NCBI GenBank assembly: GCA_006844585.1
Contig: SPJM01000090.1
Location: forward strand, 1-39,477
Length of the DNA: 39,477 nucleotides
Direction of reading: 5' to 3'
DNA from: Methylococcaceae bacterium
GTDB lineage: Bacteria; Pseudomonadota; Gammaproteobacteria; Methylococcales; Methylomonadaceae
The notes beneath the pieces were generated by a model. That model saw only the letters and a program-made list of their open reading frames with translations. It was not told the origin of the DNA and did not search any database. How positions within the stretch are numbered: position 1 is the first letter of the stretch; each line of letters opens with the position of its first letter. Position numbers and translations under genes: made by a program. This document shows positions 17,661-25,028 of the stretch, piece by piece.

Positions 17661-18569
17661 TTAATGTATGTCGAGTGATAGATGTTGTAAGCCGTTGAGT
17701 TTTTCCGGGCGCCAATGTTCAATAGCCCAGTCCAGAATGGTTTGTACGCTGTCCGTTCGAAGTTGGTTTGGCGGCGATTGTTGAAGTAATTCTAAAATCA
17801 GCCAAAGCGTTTTACCCGGCTGTTTACTATTGACGGCTTCGGCCTGCGTCTGTTTACTCAGTTTTTGGCCGAGCGCGTTTAGCAAAATCGGCACATGCAT
17901 ATAATGGGGCGTCGGGTAGCCTAATAGTTGTTGTAAATATATTTGGCGCGGGGTGGAGTCCAACAGATCGAATCCGCGAACGACATCGGTGATTTGGCTA
18001 TCGTAATCATCGACGACGACGGCGAGTTGATAAGCGATAATCTCATCTTTTCGACAGACGATAAAATCACCACAGCTTTTCGCCAGGTTTTGAGTGACTG
18101 TGTTTTGTATGCGGTCGTGGAAAGTGAGCGAGGCGTCTTCAGCCACCACGCGTAGCGCGTGAGGCAATGGTTCTATCTCGCTTCGCTGTCGGCATATGCC
18201 TGGATAATAGCCAGGGTTGGCGGGGCTGGCGGCTTGCAAAGTTTTACGGCTACAGTAACAGGGATAGATTGTTTTAATGGCCTGTAATTTTTCAATAGCC
18301 TGATGGTAAAAAGGTAAAAAATCTGACTGGTAAGTTATTTCTCCATCCCAATTTAAACCGAATTTAATCAGTTCATCTATGATTCGCTCGGCTGCTCCGG
18401 GCACATTTCTTGGGGTATCGATATCATCGATACGAAGCAGCCATTGGCCGTTTTGGCTACGCGCATCTAAATAACTGGCGACGGCCGTATACAGCGAACC
18501 TAAATGAAGAGAACCGCTGGGCGAAGGCGCGAACCGTCCTCTGTATTGTTTCGCTTGCTCAGTAGACAG
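17661..18569 (-). CDS. gluQ: Glutamyl-Q tRNA(Asp) synthetase
   Basis: Motifs are FAPSPSGSLHLGSL (HIGH-like), LRIDDIDTPRNVPGAAE, zinc-ligand residues YPCYCSRKT...YYPGICR, and KLSKQ in place of KMSKS. GluQ attaches glutamate to queuosine in tRNA(Asp). An ATG/GTG-only search would begin at GTG 18404, but that removes the catalytic HIGH-like motif. The frame stays open upstream to about 18600 with no ATG, GTG or TTG before the motif. The best candidate is CTG at 18569 (LSTEQAKQYRGRF), with AGG about nine bases upstream and five bases after the dksA stop, giving 302 residues against about 300 in known GluQ. Coupling to dksA is the known genomic arrangement. Confidence 0.85.
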   Translation of the reverse strand: MSTEQAKQYRGRFAPSPSGSLHLGSLYTAVASYLDARSQNGQWLLRIDDIDTPRNVPGAAERIIDELIKFGLNWDGEITYQSDFLPFYHQAIEKLQAIKTIYPCYCSRKTLQAASPANPGYYPGICRQRSEIEPLPHALRVVAEDASLTFHDRIQNTVTQNLAKSCGDFIVCRKDEIIAYQLAVVVDDYDSQITDVVRGFDLLDSTPRQIYLQQLLGYPTPHYMHVPILLNALGQKLSKQTQAEAVNSKQPGKTLWLILELLQQSPPNQLRTDSVQTILDWAIEHWRPEKLNGLQHLSLDIH

Positions 18570-18574
18570 GAGAC

Positions 18575-18994
18575 TTAACCTATTTGTTTTTCCCTGATTT
18601 CATCTAATGTTTTACAGTCTATGCAAAGAGTCGCGGTAGGACGCGCTTCCAAACGGCGGATGCCGATTTCAATTCCACAGGTCTCACAATAACCGTAATC
18701 GCCGCTTTCCAGGTCTTTCAGTGATTCGTCAATTTTTTTGATGAGTTTGCGTTCCCTATCCCGGGTGCGCAATTCCAGGCTGAATTCCGATTCTTGAGTA
18801 GCGCGGTCGTTAGGGTCAGGGAAGTTGGCGGCGTCATCCTGCATATGGTGTACTGTCCGGTCTACCTCTTGCATTAATTGAGATTTCCACTGATTGAGAA
18901 TTTTTTCAAAATGAGCGGATTGCGGCTCATTCATATATTCTTCTCCTTCTTTTTCTTGATAAGGCTCAAAACTGAACTCATTCGCGTCAGCCAT
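18575..18994 (-). CDS. dksA: RNA polymerase-binding transcription factor DksA
   Basis: The 139-residue protein has an acidic N-terminus, a coiled coil carrying the secondary-channel tip [11 protein letters not shown] with the two key Asp residues, and the zinc finger CETCG...CIDC (about 103-127). It acts with ppGpp at RNA polymerase to control stable RNA and amino-acid promoters. It is followed almost immediately by gluQ, as in many Gammaproteobacteria, and is divergent from the aminotransferase gene at 19103. Confidence 0.97.
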   Translation of the reverse strand: MADANEFSFEPYQEKEGEEYMNEPQSAHFEKILNQWKSQLMQEVDRTVHHMQDDAANFPDPNDRATQESEFSLELRTRDRERKLIKKIDESLKDLESGDYGYCETCGIEIGIRRLEARPTATLCIDCKTLDEIREKQIG

Positions 18995-19102
18995 CCATTA
19001 ACTCCTCTTCAATTCTAAAAAACGCGCATTTTTATCAGAATATTACAATCTAAGCAAGAGTTTTTGGTATTATTTACTGTTTATTTATATTTAGGGAGCT
19101 GT

Positions 19103-20275
19103 ATGGAACCGGGTATCGCAACAAGAATGCAATATATTTCACCATTTTACGTGATGGAGTTATTGCAACTTGCCAAGCAATTGGAGCGTCAAGGCAGGGA
19201 TGTGATTCACATGGAAATCGGCGAACCGGATTTTCCGACGCCCAAAGGCGTTTTGGAAGCGGGTCGGCAATGTTTGCATGACGGTCAGATAAAATATACT
19301 GCGGCGACGGGTTTACAACCGTTAAGAGAAGCGATAGGGCAATACTATTTTGATCGCTATCGAATTCAGGTTGCGGTAGAACGTATCTTTATTACGCCGG
19401 GGGCGACCGGGGCTTTTTTACTGGCCTTAGGCTCCAGTTTGAATCCGGGCGAAGAAATAATCATGGCCGATCCGTGCTATCCTTGTAATAATAATTTTGT
19501 GCGCTTGTTCGGCGGAACAACACAATATGTCAAAGCGACGGCGGAAACCAATTTTCAACTTAACGCTGAGTTGATTAGGCATCACTGGAATGAGCATAGC
19601 AAAGGCGTGGTGGTCGCCTCGCCGTCAAATCCGACCGGCACGTTGATCAGCCCTGATGATCTAAAGCAATCGGTCGAGCAGACGTTAGCGTTAAAAGGTT
19701 GTTTTTATTCGGATGAAATTTATCATGGCTTGGTTTATAAAGATAAAGCCGTTAGCGCTCTGCAATTTAGCGACAAGGCGTTTGTGATTAATAGTTTTTC
19801 CAAGTTTTTCGGCATGACGGGATGGCGGGTCGGGTGGTTGGTTGTCCCTGAAGCGTTTATTGATCCAGTAGAGAAGCTAGCGCAAAATATTTTTATCTCT
19901 ACGCCGACGCAGTCGCAGTATGCGGCGCTGGCTTGTTTCAGCCGGGAGAATTTAGAAGAGTTGGATAGGCGGGCGGCAGTTTTTGCGGAAAGAAAGGATT
20001 ATCTCTATAAAAGGCTCATTGAGTTGGGGTTTGAAGTGGAGGCGGAACCTCAAGGCGCTTTTTATATCTATGCTAATTGCAGTCGCTATACCGATGATAC
20101 ATTTAAATTCGCCAAAGATTTATTGTTGGCGGAAGCTGTCGCGGTAACGCCGGGAAAAGATTTCGGCCATAATCGGGAAAATTTATATATAAGGTTTGCA
20201 TATACGGCTTCAGTCGATAGAATGTCCGCTGCATTAGATAGATTGGAACAGTTTTTATGTCAGTATCCCAAATAA
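19103..20275 (+). CDS. PLP-dependent class I/II aminotransferase
   Basis: 390 residues from ATG 19103, with AGGGAG five bases upstream; the frame extends 13 codons further but without a good ribosome site. Fold type I features are GEPDFPTP (substrate region), ASPSNPTGT, YSDEIYHGL (Asp for the pyridine nitrogen) and NSFSKFFGMTGWRVGW with the Schiff-base Lys. It belongs to the aspartate/alanine aminotransferase branch; the amino-acid substrate cannot be decided here. It overlaps the rhodanese gene by 19 bases, which implies an operon. Confidence 0.92.
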   Translation: MEPGIATRMQYISPFYVMELLQLAKQLERQGRDVIHMEIGEPDFPTPKGVLEAGRQCLHDGQIKYTAATGLQPLREAIGQYYFDRYRIQVAVERIFITPGATGAFLLALGSSLNPGEEIIMADPCYPCNNNFVRLFGGTTQYVKATAETNFQLNAELIRHHWNEHSKGVVVASPSNPTGTLISPDDLKQSVEQTLALKGCFYSDEIYHGLVYKDKAVSALQFSDKAFVINSFSKFFGMTGWRVGWLVVPEAFIDPVEKLAQNIFISTPTQSQYAALACFSRENLEELDRRAAVFAERKDYLYKRLIELGFEVEAEPQGAFYIYANCSRYTDDTFKFAKDLLLAEAVAVTPGKDFGHNRENLYIRFAYTASVDRMSAALDRLEQFLCQYPK

Positions 20276-20583
20276 GCGCTCAACAATTACAGAAAAAATT
20301 ACAAGGATCCGATGATTTGCTATTGTTGGATGTTAGAGAGGCGGATGAATATAATTTCGCCCGCATTGAGAACAGCCATTTAATTCCTTTAGGCGAACTT
20401 TCCGAGCGATTTGATGAATTGGATGCGGAAAAAGAAATGATAGTGATGTGTCATCACGGCGTTCGCAGTCAATATGCTTGTATTTTTTTACAGCAGCAGG
20501 GATTTATAAAATTGTATAATTTGGAAGGCGGTATTGATGCTTGGTCGGTTCATTGCGATCCATCGGTTCCGCGCTATTGTTAA
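20257..20583 (+). CDS. Single-domain rhodanese (sulfurtransferase)
   Basis: The 108-residue cytoplasmic protein has LLDVREADEYNFARIENSHLIPL (CH2A-type), the active loop CHHGVRSQ with the persulfide-carrying Cys, and LEGGIDAWS. It resembles GlpE-type enzymes that move sulfane sulfur. It starts inside the end of the aminotransferase gene, with GGAA about ten bases upstream. The physiological acceptor is unknown. Confidence 0.92.
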   Translation: MSVSQISAQQLQKKLQGSDDLLLLDVREADEYNFARIENSHLIPLGELSERFDELDAEKEMIVMCHHGVRSQYACIFLQQQGFIKLYNLEGGIDAWSVHCDPSVPRYC

Positions 20584-20601
20584 TTAATAATAATAAGATA
20601 T

Positions 20602-21321
20602 ATGTTTTTGAAAGATTTTTATCGCTTAAATGATGATCAAGTTGTAATTTCCGCTCAGCAAGCGAGTCTGTTTGCGAAAGAGGTTGCCGAAGATTTCAAT
20701 CCTTTGCATGATCCTGAATCAAAAAGATTTTGCGTGCCTGGGGATTTGTTGTTTTCACTGGTATTGGAAAAATATGGTTTGAGTCAAAAAATGCTTTTTA
20801 CTTTTGCCGGCATGGTTGGGGATAGTGTGAAGCTCAATTTCCCCGAGTCGGATGACGGACATTTTGAAATCAAGGATGAACAGGATAAGACCTATTTGAA
20901 AATTGACCGGGAAGGCCCGGTGAATCAAGATGAACAGATGATTGAAGCTTTGGTGCGTGATTATGTTGCTTATTCCGGGCAAAATTTTCCTTATGTGCTG
21001 GTGCCGTTACTGGAAAAAGAAAATGTCATGATTAATCTGGACAGACCTTTGGTTATCTACGACAGCATGGTAATCGAATTCGAACATCTGAATTTTACCA
21101 AACCCTATTTGGAAGCCTTGGAGCCGGAAGTCGAGGTCAATGGCAAACGCGGCTCAGCGCAATTACATTTCCAAATTAAAGAGGGAGATCAAGTGGTCGG
21201 TAAAGGCCATAAAAATTTAGCGATCAGCGGTTTGCGCCCATTTGAAGCGGAGCCGATGCAAGCTTTTGTCGATGCTTATTTGGCGCGTAAACAAAATTAT
21301 CTTGACGCCAATGCGGTTTGA
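20602..21321 (+). CDS. DUF3581 family protein
   Basis: The 239-residue protein matches the gammaproteobacterial DUF3581 family as I remember it: MFLKDFYRL...QVVISAQQASLFAKEVAEDFNPLHD and CVPGDLLFSLVLEKYGLS. NPxHD and the following GDLL/LF resemble hot-dog-fold dehydratase/thioesterase signatures, so an acyl-CoA-related fold is plausible, but no function is established. There is no signal peptide or membrane helix. It lies 18 bases after the rhodanese gene, probably in the same operon, and is convergent with mobB. Confidence 0.85.
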   Translation: MFLKDFYRLNDDQVVISAQQASLFAKEVAEDFNPLHDPESKRFCVPGDLLFSLVLEKYGLSQKMLFTFAGMVGDSVKLNFPESDDGHFEIKDEQDKTYLKIDREGPVNQDEQMIEALVRDYVAYSGQNFPYVLVPLLEKENVMINLDRPLVIYDSMVIEFEHLNFTKPYLEALEPEVEVNGKRGSAQLHFQIKEGDQVVGKGHKNLAISGLRPFEAEPMQAFVDAYLARKQNYLDANAV

Positions 21322-21353
21322 TTTAGTTTCGGATGTTATAAAATTTACGTTCC

Positions 21354-21887
21354 TTAGCAGCCGGTTTCAAGTTGCAGGAATCTTTCGATGATATATTGCA
21401 CGATTTGAGTCGGGTTGTTGATGTCGAGTAAATCGATTTGCTCCGGTAGATCCATTAGGGCGTCGCTGGCTAATGCGATGACCGATGGATCTTGGGGATA
21501 AATCAACGGTTTTTTTAATGAAGGTCTGTGTACTTCAATTTTTGGAAAACGCTCAGATTTAAATCCCTCTACTAAAATGATGTCTACATCGGCATGATCG
21601 AAAGCTTGTAACTGATCAGCCAAGCTCAGTTCGATGCTGGTTTCAAATTCCGTAACAATGGCGCGCCGATATGCGGAAACCAACATCACAGGCGTCGCGC
21701 CGGCGGTTCTTAAGCGATAGCTGTCTTTACCCGGTTTATCAATTTCGAAATTGTGATGACTGTGTTTAATGACGCCGGGTCTGATGCCCGCTCTTTTTAA
21801 TAAAGGGATGATTTGGGTTAACAGGGTGGTTTTGCCGGTTCCGCTATAGGCGGCGAATCCTATAACCGGCGTTTCTTTGTTATGCAT
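21354..21887 (-). CDS. mobB: Molybdopterin-guanine dinucleotide biosynthesis adaptor MobB
   Basis: 177 residues from ATG 21887; a TTG 13 codons upstream is a weaker alternative. Visible are the P-loop FAAYSGTGKTTLL, VIKHSHHNFEID, KDSYRLRTAGATPVML and the Walker-B-like VDIILVEGFKSERFPKIEVHR. MobB is a GTP-binding protein that helps MobA or its partners build the guanylated molybdenum cofactor. No molybdoenzyme gene is visible in this window. Confidence 0.92.
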   Translation of the reverse strand: MHNKETPVIGFAAYSGTGKTTLLTQIIPLLKRAGIRPGVIKHSHHNFEIDKPGKDSYRLRTAGATPVMLVSAYRRAIVTEFETSIELSLADQLQAFDHADVDIILVEGFKSERFPKIEVHRPSLKKPLIYPQDPSVIALASDALMDLPEQIDLLDINNPTQIVQYIIERFLQLETGC

Positions 21888-22207
21888 GGTGCTGACAAAA
21901 CTGAAAAATTGAGAAACTTCGCACAAGCTGAGGCGTGGAAAAAACCTTAACCTTGTTTGAGCGGGCTATATTGTAGCCTTTTAATAATCGAAACGTCATC
22001 GGTAAAATAATTGTTAACAATTTAGCAACTACTTATCAATTTAGGCGTCGTAAGTGATGAACGCTTAGGACTGAGCAAAAAGATTAGAAAAGCTTTAGCG
22101 ATTCTTATGCTTTAGTACAAGTTAGTTTCGGTTTTATAAAATTCTCAGTCCTTAATCAAATCGTGAAAAATTTTGTTGTTATCGGGCTAAAGAGGTAGGA
22201 GTAAACT
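21888..22207. other. Gene-free stretch with long-range inverted repeat
   Basis: I see no gene here. AGGACTGAG at 22067-22075 is the exact reverse complement of CTCAGTCCT at 22144-22152, with flanking TTA/TAA also complementary. It could pair across about 70 A/T-rich bases in the leader of the next gene. The stretch should also contain the mobB promoter region. Confidence 0.4.
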
Positions 22208-22705
22208 TTGATCCGGATCATTTTATTGTTGGTCATTTTATTTGCCGCATTTGCTTTATTGCGCTGGTTCAGCAAAGCGCCGACGGAGCAAGTGTCTAAA
22301 CTTATAAAACGAGGCGCTTTGGGTTTGCTCGCTTTGCTCTGTTTATATTTCTTTGCAACCGGTCGCTTAAACGGCCTGGTCGCTTTGTTTGGGGTACTGA
22401 TGGCGGGTTTATTACGCTTCTTGCCGGTTTTACTTCGCTATGCGCCTCAATTGCATCGCTTATGGTTTTTATTTAATCAATCCCGTGCGCAAAATGGCCG
22501 ACAATATCAAAAACCGCATGCATCCGGCCCAGGCGCAATGACTAAAGAGCAAGCGTATCAGGTTTTGGGGCTGAAACCCGGCGCCTCCCGTGAACAAATT
22601 TTGCTGGCGCATCGTCGATTAATGGCGAAAAATCATCCGGATAAAGGTGGCTCGGATTATATTGCCGCACAATTAAATTTAGCCAAAAAAATATTATTAA
22701 CCTGA
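22208..22705 (+). CDS. Membrane-anchored J-domain protein
   Basis: The 165-residue protein has N-terminal hydrophobic helices (about 2-20, 34-48 and 55-76) and a short C-terminal J domain (about 115-165; EQAYQVLGLKPGASREQILLA, then NHPDKGG with the HPD that stimulates Hsp70 ATPase). This is the Tim14/DjlA-like layout of a small inner-membrane DnaK co-chaperone. The start is TTG 22208, chosen because AGGAG lies about seven bases upstream. It is 27 bases before nlpD. Confidence 0.88.
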   Translation: MIRIILLLVILFAAFALLRWFSKAPTEQVSKLIKRGALGLLALLCLYFFATGRLNGLVALFGVLMAGLLRFLPVLLRYAPQLHRLWFLFNQSRAQNGRQYQKPHASGPGAMTKEQAYQVLGLKPGASREQILLAHRRLMAKNHPDKGGSDYIAAQLNLAKKILLT

Positions 22706-22732
22706 ACAAGTTGGTACTTTTCCAGCCTGCCA

Positions 22733-23512
22733 ATGAACTTCTCTAAATCACTTTTCAGGACGGTAGCGTTAGCCGGAGTCTTGTTGACCGGATGCGCTAC
22801 ACATCAACCTCATCCTCGAAAATATGTCCGGGATATCCCTAAAACTCAAAAAATTTATATCGTCAAAAAAAACGATACCCTATACGGTATAGGGGTGCGC
22901 TCAGGGATAGCTTATCAGACTTTGGGGCGATGGAATCGCATTCGTTCGCCTTATAAAATTGATGTCGGTCAAAAAATAAAGCTGTTCAATCCTGTCGTTA
23001 AAAAGCGTTCAAAAAAAGCGGCTATTGTTGCTTCCGGAAAACCCAAAAAAACGAGAGACCGTTCACAGAATAATTACCAAAAGTCGAAAAAAACGAGAAT
23101 TGAATCACAGAAAAAACCAACTTTTTCAGATGATAAGCAAAAGGTGTTAAAGTTTAACTGTCAGTGGCCGATTCGTGGAGAGATACTGAAAAGTTTCTCC
23201 AAGACGGGTAATAAAGGAATAGACATTAGCGGTAAACCAGGGCAAGCAGTGAAGGCTGCGTCATCAGGAAAAGTGGTTTACAGCGGGCATGGTTTAGCCG
23301 GCTACGGGAATTTGGTTATTATAAAACACAATGAGAAATTTCTCAGTGCTTACGCCAATAATCGTCGCTTATACGTAAAAGAAGGACAACGCGTCAGAAT
23401 GGGTCAGAAGATTGCGGAATTAGGGATGGTGAGAGGTAAACAACCTTCTTTACATTTCGAAATCAGAGAAAAAGGAAAACCGGTAAATCCATTAAGGTTT
23501 TTACAAAAATAA
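22733..23512 (+). CDS. nlpD: NlpD-like LysM/LytM lipoprotein (amidase activator)
   Basis: The 259-residue lipoprotein has signal and lipobox LLTGCA (Cys near 21), one LysM domain (IYIVKKNDTLYGIGVRSG, about 42-85), a Lys/Arg/Gln-rich linker (about 90-140) and a C-terminal LytM/M23 domain. The M23 zinc ligands are degenerate (GNKGIDI in place of HxGxD; AYANN in place of an HxH-type site), as in E. coli NlpD, which activates amidase AmiC rather than cutting peptidoglycan itself. Its position directly before rpoS is the classic gammaproteobacterial order; in E. coli the main rpoS promoter lies inside nlpD. Confidence 0.94.
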   Translation: MNFSKSLFRTVALAGVLLTGCATHQPHPRKYVRDIPKTQKIYIVKKNDTLYGIGVRSGIAYQTLGRWNRIRSPYKIDVGQKIKLFNPVVKKRSKKAAIVASGKPKKTRDRSQNNYQKSKKTRIESQKKPTFSDDKQKVLKFNCQWPIRGEILKSFSKTGNKGIDISGKPGQAVKAASSGKVVYSGHGLAGYGNLVIIKHNEKFLSAYANNRRLYVKEGQRVRMGQKIAELGMVRGKQPSLHFEIREKGKPVNPLRFLQK

Positions 23513-23556
23513 TATTTACAGGACTTTGGCAGTTGGCCTAAGCATGGGGGTATATT

Positions 23557-24516
23557 ATGACGGATGAAGCGATTGAAATCATTAACGGCAATGTGGATTT
23601 AGCAGCGCCGGATTTGGCAACTATTAATTTGGTTGAGGAAGAAAAAGCTCGGGAAATAGACATTGATCCGGCGCATAATGATAATACATTTGATGCAACG
23701 CGGGTTTATTTGAACGAGTTAGGCAAGTCGCAATTATTAACGGCGGATCAAGAAAAAATTTACGGCAAACGCGCACTGAGAGGCGATGAAGAAGCGCGCA
23801 AAATTATGATAGAAAGTAATTTGCGTTTGGTCGTAAAAATTTCTCGGCGCTATTTAAATAGAGGTTTGCCGCTATTAGATCTGATTGAGGAAGGAAATTT
23901 GGGCTTGATCAGAGCGGTGGAAAAATTTGATCCGGATCTGGGATTCAGGTTTTCAACTTATGCAACCTGGTGGATCAGGCAAACAATAGAAAGAGCGATT
24001 ATGAATCAAACCCGGACGATTCGTCTGCCGATTCATATCGTAAAAGAAATGAATGTTTATTTAAAAGCCCAGCGCACTTTAATGCAACAGCTGGATCATG
24101 AGCCTACCGTGGAAGATATTGCTGCGTATGTCGATAAACCGGTCAAAACAGTCGATAGAATGTTGAAACTGAATGAAAGAGTGACCTCTGTCGATGTGCC
24201 GGGCGGTAAAGAGTATGAAAAACCTTTGGTTGATTTTATCGCCGATGAGCATACTAAATCGCCAACGGAAGAGCTGCAAGAAAGCGGTATTAAAGATAAT
24301 ATTACCGATTGGGTGTATCAATTATCTGAAAAACAAAGAGAAGTGATTTGTCGTCGTTATGGCTTATGCGGTTATGAGAATTCGACTTTAGAGCAAGTTG
24401 CTAAAGAATTAGGCGTTACCCGTGAACGCGTTCGTCAAATTCAAATGGACGGTTTAAAACGTCTGAAAGAAATTTTAGACATAAACGGTTTTTCTTTCGA
24501 ATCTTTATTTCAATAA
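23557..24516 (+). CDS. rpoS: RNA polymerase sigma factor RpoS
   Basis: The 319-residue protein has sigma-70 region 1.2 ([21 protein letters not shown]), region 2 ([55 protein letters not shown]), region 3 and region 4 ([19 protein letters not shown]). Length and sequence match RpoS rather than RpoD. It directs the stationary-phase and general stress response. A hairpin follows at 24528-24568. The cytochrome locus begins 512 bases downstream on the same strand. Confidence 0.97.
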   Translation: MTDEAIEIINGNVDLAAPDLATINLVEEEKAREIDIDPAHNDNTFDATRVYLNELGKSQLLTADQEKIYGKRALRGDEEARKIMIESNLRLVVKISRRYLNRGLPLLDLIEEGNLGLIRAVEKFDPDLGFRFSTYATWWIRQTIERAIMNQTRTIRLPIHIVKEMNVYLKAQRTLMQQLDHEPTVEDIAAYVDKPVKTVDRMLKLNERVTSVDVPGGKEYEKPLVDFIADEHTKSPTEELQESGIKDNITDWVYQLSEKQREVICRRYGLCGYENSTLEQVAKELGVTRERVRQIQMDGLKRLKEILDINGFSFESLFQ

Positions 24517-24527
24517 TTTTCTCAAGC

Positions 24528-24568
24528 AGAAGGAACTCGTAAGCCGGATATTTTCCGGCTTTCCTTCT
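24528..24568 (+). terminator. Stem-loop after rpoS
   Basis: AAGCCGGA (24541-24548) pairs with TCCGGCTT (24554-24561) around a TATTT loop. Flanking AGAAGGAA (from about 24528) is complementary to TTCCTTCT just after it, extending the stem past an internal bulge. There is no strong T-tract beyond the TTTCCTTCT, so termination efficiency is uncertain. Confidence 0.65.
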
Positions 24569-25028
24569 GAGACAACATTCAAAATTAATCGACTGTTCAG
24601 TCGATTCATCCCTCGCATTTACGCCCTCAATTCGGTTGTGCTGAATTAGTTCCGCTGGTTTAGTTTCGTCACGTTCAAGTGAAGCTTTGCTATTTTATTA
24701 AACTATGTTTAATAACCCAGTTAAGCAGAAATACCCCACAAATTGCGCCATATAACTTATTTAGCAATCTATCTGTATGATAATTAAGTTTTTATGTGTC
24801 TTGCAGAGATGTGTATTAATGGGTATTTGATTGCAATATGGAAACCATAATCGAAGCGGGAAAGATGTGAAATCACATAGGGAAAATTTTTAAATAGAAG
24901 GTAATTTATTGATAAATAAACATTTGGTATGAATGGCTGGATTATTGCATAAAACTTCTGATTGTTCTGGACTTCTGAAACACCAAGGAAGAAGCCAGGC
25001 TAAAAGTTAAATAATATCAGGAGATTCT
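24569..25028. other. Long A/T-rich leader of the cytochrome locus
   Basis: No supportable gene lies in this stretch. The length suggests a regulated promoter and a long leader. AGGAG at 25019-25023 is the ribosome site of the first cytochrome gene. A perfect palindrome lies at 24865-24878. I cannot place the -35/-10 boxes with confidence, and I see no FNR-type TTGAT-N4-ATCAA site. Confidence 0.4.
24865..24878. promoter_or_regulatory. Perfect 14-base palindrome, candidate operator
   Basis: ATGTGA-AA-TCACAT reads the same on both strands and lies about 150 bases before the first cytochrome gene. The half-sites resemble CRP/FNR-family TGTGA, but the spacer is two bases rather than six, so a standard CRP site is unlikely. 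It could be an operator for another dimeric regulator. Confidence 0.35.

Noticed and set aside
24865-24878. Classical CRP site
   Set aside because: Half-sites resemble TGTGA/TCACA, but the spacer is two bases, not six.
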